This document shows, piece after piece, positions 33,468-43,130 of a stretch of DNA of 64,000 bases. The notes under the pieces are model-generated. The model was not told where the DNA came from and ran no database searches. It worked only from the letters and a program-made list of their open reading frames with translations. Every line of letters starts with the position of its first letter. The stretch's first letter is position 1. The DNA lies in assembly GCA_012729055.1 (NCBI GenBank), contig JAAYDW010000057.1, positions 1 to 64,000 on the forward strand, read 5' to 3'. Both the position numbers and the translations under genes were made by a program. The stretch comes from Deltaproteobacteria bacterium. Its GTDB lineage: Bacteria; Desulfobacterota; Syntrophia; Syntrophales; Smithellaceae.

Positions 33468-34966
33468 GAATGTTTCCCCAGCGCCAGAATGCCCAGATAA
33501 ATATATTCGACCAGCTGCTCCTCGCGCAGCTGGTCCCCCCACAGGGCGTAGCGGATGCCGCGGAACCGCCGCTCGAGAAACTCCCGGAGCGACTGAACGG
33601 ACTGCTCCGCCGTCAGAATATCCATGTCATGCATGATTCCCAGCGCGCGAAACGTGCAGAATCCGCCCTGGCAGGGCCCCATGCCCAGACGCGTCCGGTG
33701 CGAAATATCGCCGACATGGCGGGTGCCGGTCTGCTCGATGATCCGCTCCACGTCGCCGCGGGTGACGAGCTCGCATTCGCAGACGATGTTTTTCATGTCG
33801 GCCAGGCGCTTGTTCAGCGGATAGCCGCTCAATTCTTCCTGGCCGTCGAGCGGCCGCTCCGCGGTTTCGCAGTCGCGCTTCAGGTTGAAGGCGGCCATGA
33901 TCGTGTCCACCATTTTTTCCGCCATCAGCCGGAAGGTGGTGAGTTTGCCGCCGACAATGCTGTACAGGCCGTTTTGATGGTCGATGATCTGGAAGCCGCG
34001 GGAAATTTCCCGGCTGTCGAGTTTCTGCGACTTGAGCAGGGGACGGACGCCGGAAAACGCCCGGATGATGCGGGTGGAATTGAAATGCGGAATCATGCGC
34101 CCCGCCTCGCCGATGATCGTGTCCACTTCGGCGGGTTCAATGCCGATGCGGTCGGGGTCTTCGACCAGGAGCGACGTGGTGCCGGCCAGACAGACCGCCT
34201 CGTTGGGCACGATGATGTCGCCGTCGGAAGCCGGCCGCAGGCGGTTGATCACCATGTCGGTCAGGCGGTGATTGGTGATGACGAGCGACCCCTTCGACAG
34301 GGTGAGGGGAACTTCGCAGCCCGCCAGGCGGGCCACCCGGTCGGTCCAGGCGCCCGAGGCGTTGACGAGAATGTTTGCGTGGATTTCCTTGATTTCGCCC
34401 GTGTAGACGTCGGCGGCTTTTACGCCGATGCAGCGCCCGTGGGAACGGACGATTTCCACCACGCGGTGGCGCGTGAAGGAGAGTCCCCCTTTGATCTGCG
34501 AAGTTTTCATGTTGAGCAGGCACAGGCGGAAGGGGTCGATCGAGCAGTCGGGGACCACGATGGCCTCCTCGAGCGCCGGATTGAGATTGGGCACCAGTTC
34601 GAGCGCGCGGGTGGAGGAAAGAATTTCCGTCGGAATGCCGATGTCGTCGCAGCCTCTTAAAAAGCGCTCGCGGAACATCTTGGAGTCGCCGGGCAGGCGC
34701 ACAAACAGGCCCCCGGTGCGCTCCACGCATTTTTCGCCGATGCGGCGCAGAATTCGATTTTCATCGTAGCATTCCTTGGCCGCGACCGGGTCGGAGACCG
34801 CGTAGCGGCCGCCGCTGTGCAAAAGGCCGTGGCAGGCGCCCGTAGCGCCCGCCGCCAAATCGCCTTTTTCGATCAGACAGTGCGGAATGCCCCGCAGCGC
34901 CAGATCCCGCGCGATACCGCAGCCGGTGGCGCCCCCGCCGATGATGATGACGTCCGTCTTGATCAT
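33464..34966 (-). CDS. glpA: Anaerobic glycerol-3-phosphate dehydrogenase, catalytic subunit A
   Basis: FAD enzyme oxidising glycerol-3-phosphate to dihydroxyacetone phosphate. N-terminal IIGGGATGCGIARDLALRG binds FAD, and GACHGLLHSGGRYA is a family hallmark. The C-terminal extension holds a BFD-type [2Fe-2S] site (NIVCECEL and GPCQGGFC). At 500 residues it is slightly shorter than E. coli GlpA (542). It is first of the tightly overlapping A-B-C trio, about 90 bases downstream of glpK. Confidence 0.95.
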   Translation of the reverse strand: MIKTDVIIIGGGATGCGIARDLALRGIPHCLIEKGDLAAGATGACHGLLHSGGRYAVSDPVAAKECYDENRILRRIGEKCVERTGGLFVRLPGDSKMFRERFLRGCDDIGIPTEILSSTRALELVPNLNPALEEAIVVPDCSIDPFRLCLLNMKTSQIKGGLSFTRHRVVEIVRSHGRCIGVKAADVYTGEIKEIHANILVNASGAWTDRVARLAGCEVPLTLSKGSLVITNHRLTDMVINRLRPASDGDIIVPNEAVCLAGTTSLLVEDPDRIGIEPAEVDTIIGEAGRMIPHFNSTRIIRAFSGVRPLLKSQKLDSREISRGFQIIDHQNGLYSIVGGKLTTFRLMAEKMVDTIMAAFNLKRDCETAERPLDGQEELSGYPLNKRLADMKNIVCECELVTRGDVERIIEQTGTRHVGDISHRTRLGMGPCQGGFCTFRALGIMHDMDILTAEQSVQSLREFLERRFRGIRYALWGDQLREEQLVEYIYLGILALGKHS

Positions 34967-35015
34967 CTATACTACCTTCTTCTCCGCAGGGAACGGTCGC
35001 GACCTTTCCCTGCCT

Positions 35016-35057
35016 CTTGTACCTTAAGCCTTGTACCTTGTGCTTTGTACCTTGTGC
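35016..35057. repeat. Six-unit 7-bp repeat array between glpK and glpA
   Basis: Exact period seven: CTTGTAC, CTTAAGC, CTTGTAC, CTTGTGC, TTTGTAC, CTTGTGC, then CTTA running into the glpK stop. The array begins about 50 bases upstream of the glpA start and ends one base short of the glpK stop codon. Confidence 0.88.
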
Positions 35058-35058
35058 C

Positions 35059-36687
<1,629 letters not shown>

Positions 36688-36724
36688 TCAGTTTTTTCCG
36701 CCGTCTGAAATCTGCTTCGGTAAA

Positions 36725-38479
36725 TTATTTCACACGGCCCTTCTTCCAGGCTTCAATGAGTTTGTCGTAATCGACGGTTTCACCCTTTGGCTTTTCATTG
36801 GCCAGTCTGGCCTGCGGCGCGACGCCGCCCGGCCGGCCCAGGTACGTCTTTTCGCTTACGCACTTGTTGAGTTTGGGGCCTTTGTTGCCCTGAACGCCGG
36901 ACCGTTCGATCCGTTCCATGACGGCGTCCATCTCCTTGGCCAGATTATCCATGGCCTTATCGACGCTGGTGGCGCCTGACGAGGCTTCGCCGATATTCTG
37001 CCACCAGAGCTGGGCCAGCTTCGGATAATCGGGCACGTTGGTGCCGGTCGGCGTATTGGTCACGCGGGCCGGACTGCGGTAGTATTCCACGAGACCGCCG
37101 AGTTTCGGCGCGCGGTCCGTGAAGGATTTGTGGCGGATATCGCTGTCGCGGATGAAGGTCAGACCGACGTGCGCTTTCTTGAGCGAGGTGGTTTTACACA
37201 CGCAGAACTGGGCGTACAGCCATGCGGCCTTGATGCGTTCCACCGGCGTTTGTTTGAAGAACGTCCAGGAGCCGCAATCCTGATAGCCCAGTTTCATGCC
37301 TTCTTTCCAGTATGCGCCGTGCGGCGACGGGGCCATACGCCATTTCGGCGTGCCGTCGGCGTTCACGGTGGGGCCCGGCGCGACCATTCCCGGCACGAAT
37401 GACGTGTACCAGAAAATCTGCTGGGCCACGTTGCCTTTTTCCAGATACGGCAGATAGGTGTAGAAATCGAGCCCGCGCGATCCGGGAGGCGCATATTTGT
37501 CGAGCCACTCGATATACTTGCGCAGCGCGTATTTCGCCGCCGGACCGTTGGCGTCGCCGCCGCGGCAGACGCTGGCGCCGAACGGCCGGCCGGTTTTATC
37601 GACGCCGATGCCCCATTCATCCACCGGCAAACCGTTCGGGATGCCCTTGTCGCCGGCGCCGGCCATGACCAGCCAGGCGTCGGTGAAGCGCCAGCCCAGA
37701 TCCGGAGCTTTCTTGCCGTAGTCGTTGTGGCCGTAAACCTTGACGCCGTCGATGACTTTGATGTCGTTGGTGAAAAATTCGGCGATGTCTTCATAGGCGG
37801 ACCAGTTCACGGGCACGCCCAGCTCGTAGCCGTACTTGTCTTTGAATTTCTTTCTGAAGTCCGGCCGCTTGAACCAGTCGTAGCGGAACCAATAGAGGTT
37901 GGTGAACTGCTGATCGGGAAGCTGCCAGAACTTGCCGTCGGGCGCTGTGGTGAAGGATATGCCCATGAAGTCCTTGACGTCGAGGGTCGGCAGTGTGACG
38001 CTCTTGCCTTCGCCTTTTGTGAAATCCTCGAGGCACACGGCGTGCCCGTAGCGGTAATGCGTGCCGATCAGGTCGGAGTCGTTGACCCATCCGTCGTAGA
38101 GGTTTCTGCCCGACGCCCATTGGGTCTGGAGTTTTTCAATGACGTCTCCCTCCTGAATCAGGTCGTGCGTGACCTTGATGCCGGTAATTTCATAAAAAGC
38201 TTTCGCCAGCACTTTTGATTCATACTCATGGGTGGGAATGGTTTCCGACACCACTTTGATCTCCATGCCCCGAAACGGCTTGGCCGCGGTGATGAACCAC
38301 TCCATTTCCTTCATCTGCTGGGCTTTGGTCAGCGTGGAAGGCTGGAATTCCTTGTCGATCCACTTTTTGGCGGCAGCCTGGTCCGCGCGGACCGGCGGGG
38401 CGGATAGTATGAAGAACACGGCCGCCAGGGAACACAAAAGCATTACCCATGTTCTCATCCTGAACATAAAACTGCTCAT
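36725..38479 (-). CDS. glpV: Glycerol ABC transporter substrate-binding protein
   Basis: A 584-residue periplasmic protein with signal peptide (LLCSLAAVFFILSAPPVRA). Large size, a GWVNDSDLIGTHYRYG region and NIGEASSGATSVDKAMDNLA near the C-terminus fit the GlpV-type binding proteins of the rhizobial glycerol transporter. Gene order matches that system exactly. AAGGAGGAGAG lies before ATG 38479. Binding of glycerol is inferred from the cluster, not from known contact residues. Confidence 0.88.
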   Translation of the reverse strand: MSSFMFRMRTWVMLLCSLAAVFFILSAPPVRADQAAAKKWIDKEFQPSTLTKAQQMKEMEWFITAAKPFRGMEIKVVSETIPTHEYESKVLAKAFYEITGIKVTHDLIQEGDVIEKLQTQWASGRNLYDGWVNDSDLIGTHYRYGHAVCLEDFTKGEGKSVTLPTLDVKDFMGISFTTAPDGKFWQLPDQQFTNLYWFRYDWFKRPDFRKKFKDKYGYELGVPVNWSAYEDIAEFFTNDIKVIDGVKVYGHNDYGKKAPDLGWRFTDAWLVMAGAGDKGIPNGLPVDEWGIGVDKTGRPFGASVCRGGDANGPAAKYALRKYIEWLDKYAPPGSRGLDFYTYLPYLEKGNVAQQIFWYTSFVPGMVAPGPTVNADGTPKWRMAPSPHGAYWKEGMKLGYQDCGSWTFFKQTPVERIKAAWLYAQFCVCKTTSLKKAHVGLTFIRDSDIRHKSFTDRAPKLGGLVEYYRSPARVTNTPTGTNVPDYPKLAQLWWQNIGEASSGATSVDKAMDNLAKEMDAVMERIERSGVQGNKGPKLNKCVSEKTYLGRPGGVAPQARLANEKPKGETVDYDKLIEAWKKGRVK

Positions 38480-38583
38480 CTGCTCTCCTCCTTCTGGCCT
38501 TCAAAAGTTAAAATTGGTTGAAGGTTCCAATCTGCCCGGCGTGAAGGCCTCAATCGCCGCGCAGCATGGAGCCTGTCCTGACG

Positions 38584-38862
38584 CTATCCCCAAATCATGA
38601 CCAAGACGATCCAGCCCACGGCGAAAGGAAACACGATCCATAAACTGAGGTCCGTCAATCCAAGCCAGGCCAGATGAATGAATATGGCGGTAATGATCCC
38701 GATAAAAAGACGGGTGCCGGGCGTTGTCACGAGCGGCAGAAAGCCGCGGCGGGGAACGGAAGGCGCCAGCGTCTGCCAGACGGTCATCGCCGCCAGAACC
38801 AGGAAAAGCGCGGTGAAGAAAATCGCCGTCGGTTTTGTCCAGTACATCCAGTCCAGGATCAT
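38584..38862 (-). CDS. glpU: DUF2160 small membrane protein of the glycerol transporter
   Basis: A 92-residue protein with about three hydrophobic spans (TAIFFTALFLVLAAMTVW, LFIGIITAIFIHLAWLGL, LWIVFPFAVGWIVLVMIW). This family occurs only in glycerol ABC operons between permease and binding protein. Role unknown, possibly a transporter accessory. ATG 38862 follows AAAGGAGAAAGG. A longer frame to 39726 in the same phase is read-through over glpQ. Confidence 0.85.
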   Translation of the reverse strand: MILDWMYWTKPTAIFFTALFLVLAAMTVWQTLAPSVPRRGFLPLVTTPGTRLFIGIITAIFIHLAWLGLTDLSLWIVFPFAVGWIVLVMIWG

Positions 38863-38873
38863 ACCTTTCTCCT

Positions 38874-39680
38874 TTACACCCGGCCGAGGGCAAAGCCCCG
38901 GGCCATGTGGTTGCGGACAAACCAGATCACCAGGGCGCCCGGTACCAGGGTGAGCATTCCGGCCGCGGCCAGAAGCCCCCAGTCCATGCCGGTGGCGCTG
39001 ATCGTCCGCGTCATCACCGCCTGAATGGGCTTGGCGTTCGTGATCGTGAGCGTCCGGGCAAACAAAAGTTCCACCCAGCTGAACATGAAGCAGAAAAACG
39101 CGGTTACCCCGACGCCGGCGCGGATGAGCGGAATAAAAATGGTGATGAAAAAGCGCGGCAGGCTGTAGCCGTCGATAAAAGCCGTTTCGTCGATTTCCCG
39201 GGGAATGCCGGACATGAAACCCTCGAGAATCCAGACGGCCAGCGGCACGTTGAACAGGCAGTGCGCCAGCGCGACGGCGATATGCGTGTCCAAAAGTCCG
39301 ATCGTGGAGTAGAGCTGGAAAAAGGGCAGCGCGAAAACGGCCGCCGGCGCCATGCGGTTGGTCAGGAGCCAGAAAAACACCTGGGAATCTCCGACGAAGG
39401 AGTACCGTGAAAAGGCATAGGCGGCGGGCAGCGCCACTGCCAGCGAAATCAGCGTATTGACGGTCACATAAATGATGGAGTTGACGTAACCCATGTACCA
39501 CGCGGGATCCGTGAAGATGTTGATGTAGTTGGCAAACGTGGGATCGGCCGGGTAGAGTGTGAGCGCGCCGAGAATATCGGCGTTGGTTCGAAGCGACATA
39601 TTGAGCATCCAGTAAATCGGGAGGAACAGCAAAGTGAAATAGATGCCGAGAGCGATTAATTTTTTTCTTCCCTTCATCAT
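38874..39680 (-). CDS. glpQ: Glycerol ABC transporter permease 2
   Basis: A 268-residue MalG-type permease with six membrane spans. The EAA loop that meets the ATPase is visible as ETAFIDGYSLPRFFITIFIP. Its start overlaps glpP by four bases. Here GlpQ means the transporter subunit, not the phosphodiesterase of the same name. Confidence 0.92.
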   Translation of the reverse strand: MMKGRKKLIALGIYFTLLFLPIYWMLNMSLRTNADILGALTLYPADPTFANYINIFTDPAWYMGYVNSIIYVTVNTLISLAVALPAAYAFSRYSFVGDSQVFFWLLTNRMAPAAVFALPFFQLYSTIGLLDTHIAVALAHCLFNVPLAVWILEGFMSGIPREIDETAFIDGYSLPRFFITIFIPLIRAGVGVTAFFCFMFSWVELLFARTLTITNAKPIQAVMTRTISATGMDWGLLAAAGMLTLVPGALVIWFVRNHMARGFALGRV

Positions 39681-40552
39681 GTTCCGGTTCCTTTCCCCAC
39701 GTTCTTGAGAACCTGGTAGAAGACAAAGCAGAGAATCTCGATAATTAAAAAGTAGATCAACGAAAAAGCGCCCGCCGTTCCCAGATCGAACTGGCCCAGG
39801 GCCAGTTTGACGAGGTAAATGGACAGGAACGTGGTTGAATTTCCGGGGCCGCCGCCGGTGAGGACAAAAGGTTCGGCGTAGATGAGAAAGCTGTCCATAA
39901 AACGCAGGAGGACGGCGATGGTCAGCACGCCCCGCATTTTCGGCAACTGAATGTACCGGAAGGTCGCCCAGGGCGAAGCGCCGTCAATTTTCGCCGCCTG
40001 GTAATACACCTCCGGAATCGCTCTCAGCCCCGCATAGGCCAAAAGGGCGACCAGCGGCGTCCAGTGCCAGATTTCCATGAGCAGCGTCGTGATCCAGGCG
40101 TCGAGCGGCCGCGCCGTGTGATCGAACCCAATGCCCAGCACGTTGTTGACAAAAGCGCCGAACAGGCCGATGTCCGGGCGGACGAAAATGATCCAGATCG
40201 ATCCGATGGTGTTCCAGGGGATTAAAAGCGGCAGGGCCATGACCACCAGCGAGAAGGAAACGCCCCAGCCTTTTTTCGGCATGGCCAAAGCCAGCGCAAT
40301 GCCCAGAGGAATCTCGATGAGGAGGACCAGGCCGGAAAAAAGGAACTGCCGCCACAGGGCTTCGTGCAGCCGGGCATCGCGCAGGACGTTCTTGTACATC
40401 TCCGTTCCGACAAACAGGCTCTGTCCCGGCCCGAAAATATCCTGCACGGAGTAGTTGACGACCGTCATGAGCGGAATGATGGAGCTGAACGCCACAATGA
40501 CGAGAACGGGCACCGTCAAAAGCCAGGCGCGATTGTTTTCCCACTTGTTCAT
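39677..40552 (-). CDS. glpP: Glycerol ABC transporter permease 1
   Basis: A 291-residue MalF-type permease with six spans. The EAA loop reads YQAAKIDGASPWATFRYIQL near residue 195. It follows the ATPase glpT after 12 bases and is coupled to glpQ. The heterodimeric permease pair matches the two unequal ATPases. Confidence 0.92.
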   Translation of the reverse strand: MNKWENNRAWLLTVPVLVIVAFSSIIPLMTVVNYSVQDIFGPGQSLFVGTEMYKNVLRDARLHEALWRQFLFSGLVLLIEIPLGIALALAMPKKGWGVSFSLVVMALPLLIPWNTIGSIWIIFVRPDIGLFGAFVNNVLGIGFDHTARPLDAWITTLLMEIWHWTPLVALLAYAGLRAIPEVYYQAAKIDGASPWATFRYIQLPKMRGVLTIAVLLRFMDSFLIYAEPFVLTGGGPGNSTTFLSIYLVKLALGQFDLGTAGAFSLIYFLIIEILCFVFYQVLKNVGKGTGT

Positions 40553-40564
40553 GGTCTCACCTCT

Positions 40565-41650
40565 CTATTTCACCAGCCGACCGTCGGCGTACAGTTTGGT
40601 TTTTTCCGGCGGAAAGACAATCCAGACATTGCCCGCGGCCAGCGGGGCATCTTCCGGCAGGCGCGCATAAAGGGTTTTTTCATCCAGAAGAATTGCGGCA
40701 ATTTTATAGCTTCCCAGGTCCTCGAAACTTTTCACGTGCGCCGGAAGAGCGTTCTCGACGGGCCGGGGACTGATTTCCAGGTACTTGGGCCGGATGCCGA
40801 TTTCCAGCTTTCCGGCGGTTTTCTGTGCGGCATTCGCCGTCTGCTTGCCGAGTTTGATGCCCAGGCCGTTGACGTAAGCGATATTGCCTTCGAGCCGGCA
40901 GGACAGGAAATTCATGCCGGGCGATCCGATGAAATAGCCGACGAATTTATGCTCGGGATTCTCAAAAAGATCTTCGGGCGTGCCGGTCTGCACGATTTCT
41001 CCCTCGTACATGACCACCACTTTTTCGGCAAAAGTGAGCGCCTCCATTTGGTCGTGCGTCACGTAGATCAGTGTGAGTTTGAGCTGCTCGTGAATTTCTT
41101 TGAGCTTGCGCCGCAGATGCCATTTGAGATGCGGATCGATAACCGTCAGGGGCTCGTCAAAAAGAATAGCCGCCACGTCGCTGCGGACCAGTCCGCGCCC
41201 CAGGGATATTTTTTGTTTGGCATCCGCGGCCAGCCCGTAGGCTTTCTGTTTGAGAAAAGGAGTTAAGTCAAGAATGTCGGCGATTTCCTGCACGCGGCGG
41301 TGGATGGCGTCTTTTTCCAGACCGCGATTTCGCAGCGGAAAGGCGAGATTCTCGTACACGGTCATCGTATCGTACAATACCGGAAACTGGAAGACCTGGG
41401 CGATGTTGCGCTTCTCCGGCGGCAGGGCGGTGACATCGGTCCCATTGTATAACACCCTCCCTCTGGTGGGGGTCAGCAGTCCGGAAATGATGTTGAGCAG
41501 GGTGGTTTTGCCGCATCCGGAAGGTCCCAAAAGCGCATAGGCGCCCCCGTCGTCCCAGATGTTGGCAATCGTCTTGATGGCGTAATCCGCGTCTTTTTCA
41601 GGATGACGCAGATAGCTGTGGGCAACACCGTCCATTTCGATTTGTGCCAT
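40565..41650 (-). CDS. glpT: Glycerol ABC transporter ATPase 2 (degenerate signature motif)
   Basis: A 361-residue MalK-like ATPase: Walker A GPSGCGKTTLL, Q-loop QVFQFPVLYD, Walker B AAILFDEPL and H-loop YVTHDQMEAL are intact. The ABC signature LSGGQ is missing; at that position the protein reads LAADAKQKISLGRG (about 41196-41240). The TOBE-type C-terminal domain is present. ATG 41650 has AAGGAG. The name follows the rhizobial operon and is not the E. coli antiporter. Confidence 0.92.
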   Translation of the reverse strand: MAQIEMDGVAHSYLRHPEKDADYAIKTIANIWDDGGAYALLGPSGCGKTTLLNIISGLLTPTRGRVLYNGTDVTALPPEKRNIAQVFQFPVLYDTMTVYENLAFPLRNRGLEKDAIHRRVQEIADILDLTPFLKQKAYGLAADAKQKISLGRGLVRSDVAAILFDEPLTVIDPHLKWHLRRKLKEIHEQLKLTLIYVTHDQMEALTFAEKVVVMYEGEIVQTGTPEDLFENPEHKFVGYFIGSPGMNFLSCRLEGNIAYVNGLGIKLGKQTANAAQKTAGKLEIGIRPKYLEISPRPVENALPAHVKSFEDLGSYKIAAILLDEKTLYARLPEDAPLAAGNVWIVFPPEKTKLYADGRLVK

Positions 41651-41664
41651 GCCGCGCTCCTTAA

Positions 41665-42747
41665 TTATCCGGCCCCGAAAGGGGACGCCAGCAGCCGTCC
41701 CGGTTTCTCGTACACAAAAAAACAACCGGGATTTGCGTAAACTGTTATGTTTGATCCGATATACCGGGGGTGGATGCCGTCTTCCTGCAGCACCAGATGC
41801 AGATCTCCATGGCTGACATGGATAAAGGTTTCCGATCCGTTGATTTCGGCCAGTTCGACTTTGACGCTGATTTCAACGTTTCCGGCGCCCTGGGCGTGTA
41901 AAAAAAGATGATTCGGGCGGACGCCGAAAGCATATTCCCCATCCGGAACCGCGCTCAGGTGTCCGGTCATGGCAATATCGATGTCCCGCCCCAGGCGGGC
42001 TTTGCCGCCGGCCACCACGCCCGGAAGAAAATTGATCGGCGGATCGCTGACGACCTGCGCCACCCGCGTGGTCGAGGGATGATGATAAACAGAGGACGTG
42101 GGACCGGTCTGCAGAATCCGTCCCTCGTCCATGACCACCAGGTTGCCTCCCAGCATCAACGCCTCCGAGGGTTCCGTCGTGGTATAAACCACAATGGCTT
42201 TGCGCGCCCGAAATATGTCCTGGAGCTCCGCCTGCAGTTCTTCGCGGAGTTTGTAATCCAGATTCACCAGGGGTTCGTCGAGCAGCAAAAGTTCCGTGTC
42301 TTTGACGAGCGACCGGGCGATGGCCGTGCGCTGCTGCTGGCCGCCGGAGAGTTCGGCGGGCATTCGGTCAAGCAGGCGGTCAATGTGCAGCGTGGCCGCC
42401 GCCGCGCGCACCTTCCGATCGATATCCGCGGAGGGCAGACCGCTCATCTTCAGCGGAGAAGCGATGTTGTCATAGACCGTCATGGACGGATAGTTGATGA
42501 ACTGCTGGTAAACCATGGCGACGCTGCGTTTGCGGACAAACAATCCGGTGACGTCCCGGCCGTCCAGAAAAATGCGTCCTTTCGTGGGCCGGTCCAGTCC
42601 GGCCATCAGACGCAACAGAGAGGTCTTGCCCGCCAGGGTATGCCCCAGGATGACGTTCGTCGCGCCACTGGTTAATTGGAGCGTGATGCTGTTGAGATGC
42701 GTTTCGCCGTTGATGACTTTGCTGACGCCGTCGAGCACGATTTCCAT
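41665..42747 (-). CDS. glpS: Glycerol ABC transporter ATPase 1 (H-loop histidine replaced)
   Basis: A 360-residue MalK-like ATPase with Walker A GHTLAGKTSLL, signature LSGGQQQRTAI and Walker B LLLDEPLVNLD. The H-loop reads VVYTTTEPSEAL, so the switch histidine is Thr (codon at 42175-42177). ATG 42747 has GGAG nine bases upstream; ATG 42762 is an alternative. First gene of the glycerol cluster. Confidence 0.9.
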   Translation of the reverse strand: MEIVLDGVSKVINGETHLNSITLQLTSGATNVILGHTLAGKTSLLRLMAGLDRPTKGRIFLDGRDVTGLFVRKRSVAMVYQQFINYPSMTVYDNIASPLKMSGLPSADIDRKVRAAAATLHIDRLLDRMPAELSGGQQQRTAIARSLVKDTELLLLDEPLVNLDYKLREELQAELQDIFRARKAIVVYTTTEPSEALMLGGNLVVMDEGRILQTGPTSSVYHHPSTTRVAQVVSDPPINFLPGVVAGGKARLGRDIDIAMTGHLSAVPDGEYAFGVRPNHLFLHAQGAGNVEISVKVELAEINGSETFIHVSHGDLHLVLQEDGIHPRYIGSNITVYANPGCFFVYEKPGRLLASPFGAG

Positions 42748-42861
42748 CTTCCGGTTCTCCATAGTCGGCGTTTGCGCGCTCTTCGATCCGATGCGCGAAC
42801 CCGGCCGTCGATGAAAAAACAGGACTGATTTAGAAAGCCTCAATCACCCGATTATTACCCT

Positions 42862-42891
42862 GTATAACATCCGTCTTTGCGAAAAGGTCAA
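42862..42891 (-). promoter_or_regulatory. Proximal promoter candidate for the glp cluster
   Basis: Minus-strand TTGACC (42891-42886) and TTATAC (42867-42862) are 18 bases apart, about 110 bases before glpS. Confidence 0.45.
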
Positions 42892-42917
42892 TTGGAATAG
42901 GAGAATGTAAAAAACTG

Positions 42918-42950
42918 ATTATAAATATAGATACATAAGGTTCCTGTCAA
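42918..42950 (-). promoter_or_regulatory. Distal promoter candidate for the glp cluster
   Basis: Minus-strand TTGACA (42950-42945) is followed after 17 bases by TATTTA, which merges into TATAAT (42923-42918). The surrounding DNA is very AT-rich, as in a strong promoter. No clear GlpR operator was identified. Confidence 0.55.
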
Positions 42951-43057
42951 GAATAATTTTAACCGGTAAAAATCCTTGGCTGATGTCGACTTCAGCACTG
43001 CTGCCGCCGACAGATGACGACCGACCGGGCAGGCCGAGGGAAAAACGGTTAAACAAT

Positions 43058-43086
43058 TTGACATCCGTGGTGTTTTTAAGTTAGTT
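43058..43086 (+). promoter_or_regulatory. Promoter candidate for the coiled-coil protein gene
   Basis: TTGACA at 43058-43063 with TTAGTT at 43081-43086, spacer 17 bases. The start would lie about 40 bases before ATG 43131. Together with the opposing glp promoters it explains the 380-base spacer. Confidence 0.55.
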
Positions 43087-43130
43087 TAGCGCCGTTGCAC
43101 AGCTAAACAACTGTATCAGGGAAGGGAGTT

